NCBI GenBank assembly: GCA_947258735.1
Contig: CAMYJJ010000204.1
Location: 1-5,464, forward strand
Source: Thermodesulfovibrionia bacterium
Lineage (GTDB): Bacteria > Nitrospirota > Thermodesulfovibrionia > UBA6902
Direction of reading: 5' to 3'
DNA: 5,464 nt
Below the pieces are notes generated by a model. The model was not told the origin of the DNA. It saw only the letters and a list, made by a program, of their open reading frames with translations, and did not search any database. The position numbers and the translations under genes are program-made. How positions within the stretch are numbered: position 1 is the first letter of the stretch; each line of letters starts with the position of its first letter. Below, piece by piece: positions 1-4,396 of this stretch.

Positions 1-118
1 ATAAATCATCATGACATTTTGTCGTATTTAGTATGAATACACCGTGCATAAAAAGTAAAGAATAATGGCAACATGATTAACCCCTTGATTTATCTATACA
101 TTTTACAATGCCTGCAGC

Positions 119-133
119 TGGCACGATCTTTGA
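119..133 (+). promoter_or_regulatory. sigma-54-like promoter (-24/-12)
   Basis: TGGCAC, five bases, then TTGA. The sigma-54 consensus is TGGCAC-N5-TTGC, so the -24 half is perfect and the spacing is exact, but the final C of the -12 GC is replaced by A. Transcription would start near 145, giving a leader of about 50 bases before the first small gene. No good sigma-70 pair with proper spacing was found upstream of this gene, which favours the site. The -12 mismatch and the lack of a visible enhancer site keep it a candidate. Confidence 0.45.
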
Positions 134-148
134 TATAACAGGTATCAA
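130..148. repeat. inverted repeat TTGATA-N7-TATCAA, possible operator
   Basis: Perfect 6-bp inverted repeat (130-135 and 143-148) with a 7-base spacer. It overlaps the -12 element of the proposed sigma-54 promoter and the predicted start of transcription, the position expected of a repressor site. It could also fold at the 5' end of the message. AT-rich 6-bp arms arise easily by chance. Confidence 0.3.
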
Positions 149-159
149 CGGTTAATCAC

Positions 160-178
160 GTGTCTCTTAATGAGATAC
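160..178 (+). promoter_or_regulatory. leader stem-loop next to the ribosome binding site
   Basis: GTGTCTC (160-166) pairs with GAGATAC (172-178) across a five-base loop, seven pairs including one G-U. It ends eight bases before the AGGAGG at 186-191. GTATC at 142-146 could pair with the same GATAC (174-178), giving a mutually exclusive fold. A role in translation control is inference. Confidence 0.3.
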
Positions 179-196
179 AATTTATAGGAGGTTATG

Positions 197-451
197 ATGA
201 TGAAAAAAATATCTGTTCTGGTGCTCGCATTCCTGTTTTCTGCTGGAATATTATTCTCAGGGCCGGGCAGCCTTTCCGCTGCAAGTGAAGAGGAGACGGC
301 AGAAGAATTTATTAATTATGACGATACAGAAGATGCTGCTGAAGAGGAACAGGAAGATGCCATGTCTGAAGATGAACTTGAAGAAGAGGCCCCGTATGAG
401 GATGAAGATCAGGACTATCCTGATGAGAACTATCAGGATGACAGAGGTTAG
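197..451 (+). CDS. small exported, highly acidic protein
   Basis: An 84-residue protein with a classic Sec signal peptide: two lysines, a hydrophobic stretch at about residues 5-20, and likely cleavage after Ser-Ala-Ala near residue 29. The mature part of about 55 residues is more than half Asp and Glu, with several Tyr, one Arg and no Cys. It should be unfolded or metal- or cation-binding in the envelope. Such acidic proteins can bind calcium or mask basic partners, but no family is recognised. Three consecutive ATG codons (194, 197, 200) follow a perfect AGGAGG at 186-191. The first is only two bases away and unlikely; 197 (five bases) and 200 (eight bases) both fit. The 3' end overlaps the next gene by 14 bases. 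Composition-driven similarity searches will be unreliable. Confidence 0.75.
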   Translation: MMKKISVLVLAFLFSAGILFSGPGSLSAASEEETAEEFINYDDTEDAAEEEQEDAMSEDELEEEAPYEDEDQDYPDENYQDDRG

Positions 452-662
452 CAACTTCTTCTTTAAAATGTTACTCCATGAGAGAATGAACATGTTTGAA
501 CGAATGAACTATCAAAAGGAGAAGAGAAAGAAACGTGTCACACAAAAGGACCGTAAGAAGCTTGCAGGTGGTAGCGGATACGAAAAGATCAAAAGGCAGA
601 CAAGGTCTTTCATATATGAGGACCGGTATGGTGACAACTGGGAATTGATCAATTCCCGATAA
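438..662 (+). CDS. small basic hypothetical protein
   Basis: A 74-residue open frame whose ATG lies inside the end of the acidic-protein gene, with a 14-base overlap that would suit translational coupling. The N-terminal third is Met- and Phe-rich, the middle (residues 26-41) is dominated by Lys and Arg, and the C-terminus has an aromatic, mixed-charge segment ending in Trp-Glu-Leu-Ile-Asn-Ser-Arg. There is no signal peptide or membrane segment, so it is probably cytoplasmic and could contact nucleic acid or the acidic neighbour; both are inference. No convincing ribosome binding site precedes 438. In-frame ATGs at 468, 486 and 492 are alternatives, the last with a weak GAGAGA six bases ahead. 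The upstream part of the same open frame, overlapping the acidic gene, looks like a shadow. No family recognised. Confidence 0.5.
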   Translation: MTEVSNFFFKMLLHERMNMFERMNYQKEKRKKRVTQKDRKKLAGGSGYEKIKRQTRSFIYEDRYGDNWELINSR

Positions 663-683
663 TGCTGGTTAAGGAGGAAAGGC

Positions 684-785
684 ATGAAAAAGAATTTTGA
701 AAAATCCAGGTCTCAGCAACAGAAGAAAAAGAAAAAGCAGCCGAAGGCGGGCAGCTACACCATGAAAAAGGGAAAAACGAAATAG
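684..785 (+). CDS. 33-residue lysine-rich small protein
   Basis: ATG at 684 is six bases after a perfect AAGGAGG (671-677), the strongest translation signal in this part of the window, and TAG closes the frame at 783-785. The product is 33 residues, nearly half Lys or Arg, with a run of five lysines near residue 16, no acidic residue apart from one Glu, and no signal peptide. It starts 21 bases after the preceding stop and in the same frame, so it is probably part of the same message. The charge suggests binding to RNA, DNA, ribosome or an acidic protein, but none of this is shown. It is too short for standard gene finders. The alternative is a chance A-rich reading frame, which the strong ribosome binding site argues against. 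Confidence 0.5.
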   Translation: MKKNFEKSRSQQQKKKKKQPKAGSYTMKKGKTK

Positions 786-787
786 GC

Positions 788-840
788 AGGGGCAGGAGCA
801 AACCGGGGGATAACATATTATACACCCCGGTTTAGCCCCT
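788..840 (+). terminator. two-tier hairpin, terminator or attenuator
   Basis: The inner stem AAACCGGGG (800-808) pairs perfectly with CCCCGGTTT (825-833) around a 16-base loop. The outer stem AGGGGC (788-793) pairs perfectly with GCCCCT (835-840). The tiers are separated by six unpaired bases on the left and one on the right, giving fifteen GC-rich pairs in all. No run of T follows, so it is not a textbook intrinsic terminator. It could be a Rho-assisted terminator, an attenuator or an mRNA-stabilising element between the small genes and the response regulator. Confidence 0.55.
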
Positions 841-854
841 TATGTAAAGAAAAA

Positions 855-1379
855 ATGTTTGCACTGATCAGGAAGAAAAACAATGAGGCCAAGGAGGCCT
901 TTGCCGAAGGAGCAGCAGTCAGCATGAAAGAAATAAGCACCCCTGTTCATACTGATAAGCGGAGAGACGTTTTTGGTGAGAGACCAATGAGAGGGTTTAA
1001 AAGGAAAAAGAGCATTCTCGTAGTGGAAGACAGTGAATCTATCAGGGAACTGTTATCTGTTATTCTGCATGAAGATGGGATCGTTTATACGGCTGTTAAC
1101 GGACTTGATGCTCTCTCACAGTTTGCAGGACATCAATTCGATGTTGTTATTTCTGATATTGAAATGCCCGTTATGAACGGCATTGATCTTTATGAAAATG
1201 TACCGCCGGTTTACAAGGATGTTTTTCTGTTCTTTTCCGGAACAGATAACGAAGAACACATCCGTTACCTGCTGCTGAATAATCTTAAGCTGTTCAGAAA
1301 ACCTGATGAAATTTTCAGGTTGCAGCGTGCGGTTCAACATATATTGAATCACCCCTGCACAGAGAGGACATTTAATTGA
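855..1379 (+). CDS. single-domain response regulator (CheY-like receiver)
   Basis: A phosphoryl-accepting receiver of two-component signalling, expected in the cytoplasm. The domain begins near residue 51. Glu58-Asp59 form the acidic pocket, Asp101 in the ISDIEMPVMNG motif is the phospho-acceptor, Ser128 is the conserved Ser/Thr and Lys149 (in RKP) the conserved lysine, so all catalytic positions are present. No output domain follows; the protein ends about 20 residues after the last helix. It therefore likely acts through protein contacts or as a phosphorelay intermediate. The 50 residues before the receiver are basic and of unknown function. The ATG at 855 has no clear ribosome binding site; 924 (AAGGAG 11 bases ahead) and 987 (GGTGAG six bases ahead) are alternatives, the latter giving a nearly bare receiver. 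No histidine kinase is in view. It lies 69 bases after the lysine-rich gene and may share its transcript. Confidence 0.9.
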   Translation: MFALIRKKNNEAKEAFAEGAAVSMKEISTPVHTDKRRDVFGERPMRGFKRKKSILVVEDSESIRELLSVILHEDGIVYTAVNGLDALSQFAGHQFDVVISDIEMPVMNGIDLYENVPPVYKDVFLFFSGTDNEEHIRYLLLNNLKLFRKPDEIFRLQRAVQHILNHPCTERTFN

Positions 1380-1389
1380 AAGTGAGATC

Positions 1390-1430
1390 ATATGTACAAT
1401 GTATTCGTCCGCATCGATATATGCACAATG
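1390..1430. repeat. 12-bp direct repeat upstream of the OmpA-lipoprotein promoter
   Basis: ATATGTACAATG (1390-1401) and ATATGCACAATG (1419-1430) differ at one base and start 29 bases apart, close to three helical turns. They end 12 bases before the -35 box of the next promoter, an activator-like position. An exact 11-base copy, ATATGCACAAT, occurs on the minus strand at 4000-4010, upstream of the cytochrome gene. A binding site for an unknown regulator is inference. Confidence 0.35.
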
Positions 1431-1442
1431 CGAAAAATACAG

Positions 1443-1471
1443 TTGACATGGATCGCTTTCTTTGATATATA
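1443..1471 (+). promoter_or_regulatory. sigma-70-type promoter with extended -10
   Basis: Perfect -35 TTGACA (1443-1448), a 17-base spacer, then TATATA (1466-1471), preceded by TG at 1463-1464 in the extended -10 position. Transcription would start near 1478, giving a leader of about 130 bases before the OmpA-type lipoprotein gene. Only the last two -10 bases deviate from consensus. Confidence 0.6.
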
Positions 1472-1608
1472 TGATACTGAATATTTCCACGACATATGTT
1501 TATACACGGAAAGGACACCCTCATGGAACCCTAAAACATATTGATTCATTTCGAAAATGTATGCAGGTGAAAAATGAATAAATTGAATTCAAAACAAAGG
1601 AGATAAAC

Positions 1609-3150
1609 ATGCTGAATACACTAAAATCATGGATGTACGTGTCATGTGCTGGTATCATGTTATTGCTGACATCTTGCGCAGGTACACAGCCTGTGAAGAT
1701 GGAACCAGTCACTGAGGGAGCAAGCCCTGCTGCACTTGTAAACACATTTAAAAGCGATATGGGCAATGCGCGCAATAATCAGCTCAATGTGCTGGTTCCT
1801 GACGCATTTGCAAATGCGGAAAAGCATCTGATCATCGCTGAGAAGGGATTGGAGCGAGGCGGAGCAATCGCTGAAATAACGGAAAATGTCACAAAGGGAC
1901 AGTCATATTTGAGGACGGCCCAGGAAAAGGCACCAATGGCAAAGCAGTTATTGCCAGACACCATAAAAGCGCGGGATATGGCACGCGCAGCAGGTGCAAC
2001 AAAATTTGAAGAAGATTATGCTGATCTGGAAAAGGATTTTCTGGATCTCACGTTTGCTATTGAAACGGATGACCTGAACTATGCCCAAAAGAACCAGGCC
2101 AATGTTACCAGGGGGTTTCGGCAGCTGGAACTCAGGGCGATAAAGGAAAAGACCCTTGGTCAGGTGCGTGAGTTAATTCGTTCTGCCGAGAAAGCAGGGG
2201 CAAAGAAGATCGTATCGAAGACCTTTGCGCGTGCTGAGAATACATTACGTGAGGCCGACGCATTCATTTCTGAGCAGCGGTACCAGACAGACGTGATAAG
2301 CAAAAAAGCAGATGATGCCCTCTTTGAAGCAGAGCGTCTCGGTCAGATAATGACCCTGAGTGAACAGATGCGGTCAAAAGATGTTGAAGATAACAGTTTA
2401 TACGTGGAAGGGCTCGTGGAGAAGATAACGCAAAGGCTCTCAGCCACTGATTTGCGCAATGAACCGGTAGATATTCAGGTAGATAACATCATCGGCTCCA
2501 TTGTATCACTACAGAATGATCGTCAGTTCATGGTGGATAAAACAAAAAGCCTGCAGGTACAACTCAATGAAATGACGGAAAAAAAACAGATGGAGATTGA
2601 CAGTCTGACCCGGCAGGTCGCATCTCTGGAAGGGAAGTCAAAAGAAGAGCAGGCTGCAAAAAAACGTCTTGAAGATGAGAAAAGGGCTGTAGAAAGTCGT
2701 CTGGCTTCTGAACGGCGCTTTAATCAGTTGTACAGTGAAGTCCAGGATTACTATTCACCTGAAGAAGCAGACGTATACAAACAGGGATATCAGCTGGTTA
2801 TCCGCTTAAAGAGTGTCAAGTTTCCCATAGGCAAGGCAGTGATCATGCCTGAAAATTATCAGCTGCTCAGCAAGGTACAGAAATCCATCCGGACATTTGG
2901 AGATCCCAATGTTGTCATTGAAGGCCATACAGACAGCACAGGGTCAGCTGCGGTCAATGAACAGTTGTCACAGCAGAGAGCGCTGGCAGTCATGGAATAT
3001 CTCCTTCAGAACCGGACCCTTGCCGCAGATAAAATGATGGCGATCGGATATGGACCGGATAAACCGCTTGCGTCAAATGCAACGGCTGAGGGGAGAGCAA
3101 TTAACAGGCGTATTGATGTCATCATAAAGCCTGTTATGCAAAGTAACTAA
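1609..3150 (+). CDS. OmpA-family outer-membrane lipoprotein with helical repeats
   Basis: Probably tethers the outer membrane to peptidoglycan. Residues 1-22 are a lipoprotein signal peptide with lipobox Leu-Thr-Ser-Cys; Cys23 would be lipidated. The residue after it is Ala, which suits outer-membrane sorting. Residues about 55-250 are alpha-helical with three related units (near 64, 132 and 204) resembling the DUF4398-type region often fused to OmpA domains. A charged coiled coil follows at about 305-375. The OmpA C-terminal domain spans about 395-508: the GHTDSTG motif at 439-445, LSQQRA at 453-458 and NRRIDV at 499-504 include the Asp442 and Arg457 positions expected to bind diaminopimelate. 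There is no beta-barrel, so this is a Pal/YiaD-like architecture rather than true OmpA. The start is supported by AAGGAG (1597-1602) six bases ahead. It has its own promoter and is followed by a hairpin, so it is likely monocistronic. Confidence 0.93.
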   Translation: MLNTLKSWMYVSCAGIMLLLTSCAGTQPVKMEPVTEGASPAALVNTFKSDMGNARNNQLNVLVPDAFANAEKHLIIAEKGLERGGAIAEITENVTKGQSYLRTAQEKAPMAKQLLPDTIKARDMARAAGATKFEEDYADLEKDFLDLTFAIETDDLNYAQKNQANVTRGFRQLELRAIKEKTLGQVRELIRSAEKAGAKKIVSKTFARAENTLREADAFISEQRYQTDVISKKADDALFEAERLGQIMTLSEQMRSKDVEDNSLYVEGLVEKITQRLSATDLRNEPVDIQVDNIIGSIVSLQNDRQFMVDKTKSLQVQLNEMTEKKQMEIDSLTRQVASLEGKSKEEQAAKKRLEDEKRAVESRLASERRFNQLYSEVQDYYSPEEADVYKQGYQLVIRLKSVKFPIGKAVIMPENYQLLSKVQKSIRTFGDPNVVIEGHTDSTGSAAVNEQLSQQRALAVMEYLLQNRTLAADKMMAIGYGPDKPLASNATAEGRAINRRIDVIIKPVMQSN

Positions 3151-3180
3151 GATATACATCACTATGGAAGACTGTTTTAT

Positions 3181-3218
3181 AGAGCAGGACATCTGATGCA
3201 GAATCAATGTCCTGCTCT
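3181..3218 (+). terminator. hairpin terminator of the OmpA-lipoprotein gene
   Basis: AGAGCAGGACAT (3181-3192) pairs perfectly with ATGTCCTGCTCT (3207-3218). Inside, TGAT (3194-3197) can pair with ATCA (3203-3206) after a one-base bulge, leaving a five-base loop. It lies 30 bases after the stop codon. The tail is TCTTCTTATG, only moderately T-rich, so termination may be partial. The perfect stem could also block minus-strand transcription arriving from the convergent side. Confidence 0.65.
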
Positions 3219-3317
3219 TCTTATGAAGGCAGATCGAAATGACCAGGCGTATGCGTCTTATGCACTACCGTTCCCGCAGGTAGCCCCAGGTATTGAGCAT
3301 GCCGCGTTAACCATGCA

Positions 3318-3455
3318 CTGCAGGATTCTCCTTGCCCTCATCATCTCCCCGGTATGCCGTGCCCGCGAATATGATCTGCACAGGCCTCCATCTGTTATTG
3401 ACTATTTTGTTCAGTTGTTCCATCTCACTGAAAATGGCTATTTGCAGCAGAAAAA
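3318..3455 (-). pseudogene. decayed fragment of alpha-glucan (glycogen) phosphorylase
   Basis: The minus strand encodes, from about 3438 down, IFSEMEQLNKIVNN followed by RPVQIIFAG and DDEGK. This matches the GT35 alpha-glucan phosphorylase stretch that usually reads LLFSDLERL-KILNN-RPVQ-IFAGKAHP-DEPGK. The family motif FAGKAH has become FAGTAY, losing a conserved Lys. After GK, one extra base (3330) breaks the frame; skipping it restores RILQ, matching family RLIQ. The unshifted frame stops at 3307-3309. Before the fragment, TTCTGCTGCAAA may be the remains of family FATYK, but the frame is broken there too. Only about 45 residues of an enzyme normally of 700-850 survive, with no catalytic pyridoxal site, so it is a non-functional relic. 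The ATG at 3423 could open a 38-residue frame, which I take as coincidental. The remaining minus-strand sequence down to 3221 may hold fainter traces. Confidence 0.6.
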
Positions 3456-3470
3456 AACCATAAGGGTTAA
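3445..3470 (-). terminator. weak terminator-like signal after the cytochrome gene
   Basis: On the minus strand, directly at the cytochrome stop codon, AACC-CTTAT-GGTT forms a four-pair hairpin that runs into seven T's (3451-3457). The T tract is good but the stem is very short, so this is at best a weak intrinsic terminator. Confidence 0.25.
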
Positions 3471-3868
3471 AACGTGTTCATAATATATTCCGCTATTTCT
3501 TTTGCGTCCTTTTCAGGAATCACTGTCTCGTCAAACGCGCTCATACCGGGCCCCGGGTCTCTCATTAACTGAATGATAGCGTCTGCGCTCTTTATCCCGT
3601 TCTTTTCACGAATTTTCTTATGCAGGGTTTTTTCAGGTTTTAAACTGTTCCCTCCATTATGATGACACATGGCGCAATGCTCCTTGAACAATGCTTTACC
3701 TGCAGATGCCGTCTCTGTGGTCTGCTCTTTTACCTGCCCGGCGGATGTCATCGTCTCGACAGCCTCTTTTTTCGCTTCTCCCCCGACGGCTGCATTCTGT
3801 TCTAAAGAAGTACATCCGATCACCAGAGATATTGACACGACAAAAAAGGGTATACATATATTTTTCAT
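3467..3868 (-). CDS. monoheme c-type cytochrome lipoprotein
   Basis: A 133-residue electron carrier of the envelope. Residues 1-18 form a lipoprotein signal with lipobox Val-Ile-Gly-Cys, so Cys19 would be lipidated and the protein anchored to a membrane, facing the periplasm or cell surface. Residues 20-55 are a polar, Thr/Glu/Ala-rich linker. The heme domain starts at GKALFKEHC; Cys65-Ala-Met-Cys68-His69 is the single CXXCH site, and Met109 in GPGMSAF is the likely distal ligand, as in class I c6/c553-type cytochromes. The short size and the closing helix (KDAKEIAEYIM) fit that class. The start is supported by AAGGAAG five bases upstream (complement of 3874-3880). No redox partner is in view. 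It lies 148 bases downstream of the PilZ gene on the same strand, so it may be co-transcribed or have its own promoter, for which I see no confident match. Confidence 0.92.
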   Translation of the reverse strand: MKNICIPFFVVSISLVIGCTSLEQNAAVGGEAKKEAVETMTSAGQVKEQTTETASAGKALFKEHCAMCHHNGGNSLKPEKTLHKKIREKNGIKSADAIIQLMRDPGPGMSAFDETVIPEKDAKEIAEYIMNTF

Positions 3869-3881
3869 GGCATCTTCCTTT

Positions 3882-3891
3882 CTTACGTAAG
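3882..3891. repeat. 10-bp palindrome just upstream of the cytochrome RBS
   Basis: CTTACGTAAG is perfectly palindromic and sits immediately before the cytochrome ribosome binding site (3874-3880 on the minus strand). It could be an operator, although as a hairpin it has no room for a loop. A single short palindrome is weak evidence. Confidence 0.2.
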
Positions 3892-4016
3892 CTTAACCAA
3901 TATATATTCATTCACGATACATATCACTCATCAGCAGACTATCCCTGTCTCCATTTTGAAATATCGTGTGGTCATTTTCAGTTTTTAGAAATTCTATAAA
4001 TTGTGCATATGCCTCA

Positions 4017-4340
4017 TCAATGAAGGTTTTTCAAGAATTCACTGTACGTTGGAGGCTTGCTAATAATGTTTATGCCTACTATATCTTCAAAGCTGTTATC
4101 TGTTTTTCTATGTGTCCTGATTACTTCACACCGGAGATCGATTTTGTCTCCTGAATGCGGTATAAATTCTACTTCAAACAACATCCCGTTCAAAAGCTGA
4201 CAAACAGTCCTGTCTTCCTGAACATGAATACAAATTCCATCATCAGCAAAATTCTGTATTGTGCCCTTAACGTTCAGGCTTCGTGAGACAAGCGTTGCTT
4301 CAAGATTGAACATTGTTCTCTTTGACCGCCTCTTTTCCAT
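4017..4340 (-). CDS. PilZ-domain protein (putative c-di-GMP receptor)
   Basis: A 107-residue stand-alone PilZ domain, a family that binds cyclic di-GMP and changes motility, polysaccharide export or gene expression through partner proteins. The N-terminus has the arginine motif (Arg4, Arg5, Arg8 in RRSKR). The second motif, normally Asp/Asn-x-Ser-x-x-Gly, reads Asn30-Phe-Ala-Asp-Asp-Gly35, so the usual Ser is Ala. The late VGINII strand and closing helix fit the fold. There is no signal peptide, so it is cytoplasmic. No Shine-Dalgarno precedes the ATG; instead TATAAT ends six bases upstream, implying a leaderless message. The start cannot move downstream without losing the arginine motif. The gene starts 56 bases after the antiporter stop on the same strand. 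The diguanylate cyclase and effector target are not in view. Confidence 0.85.
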   Translation of the reverse strand: MEKRRSKRTMFNLEATLVSRSLNVKGTIQNFADDGICIHVQEDRTVCQLLNGMLFEVEFIPHSGDKIDLRCEVIRTHRKTDNSFEDIVGINIISKPPTYSEFLKNLH

Positions 4341-4346
4341 AGTGAG

Positions 4347-4373
4347 ATTATATCACGTTTGCCTGAGCGGCAA
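4347..4373 (-). promoter_or_regulatory. promoter for the PilZ gene, leaderless start
   Basis: On the minus strand a perfect -10 TATAAT (complement of 4347-4352) is followed by six bases and then the PilZ ATG, so transcription would start at or next to the initiation codon. The upstream TTGCCG (complement of 4368-4373) matches TTGACA at four positions but with a short 15-base spacer. The site lies in the 56-base gap after the antiporter gene. Confidence 0.45.
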
Positions 4374-4396
4374 TATCCGTCAATGAAGCGGGCATA

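Noticed and set aside
85..109. TTGATT and TACAAT as a sigma-70 promoter for the acidic-protein gene
   Set aside because: The spacer is only 13 bases, too short for a functional pair.
285..437. Upstream part of the basic open frame, rich in Lys, Arg and Met
   Set aside because: It is the shifted reading of the acidic gene, whose GAA/GAT codons become AAG/ATG/AGA. It has no start signal.
1116..1490. 124-residue minus-strand open frame opposite the response regulator
   Set aside because: It lies antisense to a receiver domain with all conserved residues and shows no family features.
3196..3483. 95-residue plus-strand open frame after the OmpA-type gene
   Set aside because: It starts inside the terminator hairpin, has no ribosome binding site, overlaps the cytochrome gene end, and the minus strand explains the sequence as a phosphorylase relic.
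3691..3999. Plus- and minus-strand open frames overlapping the cytochrome gene
   Set aside because: The cytochrome frame has a lipobox, CXXCH and a ribosome binding site; the others are frame shadows.
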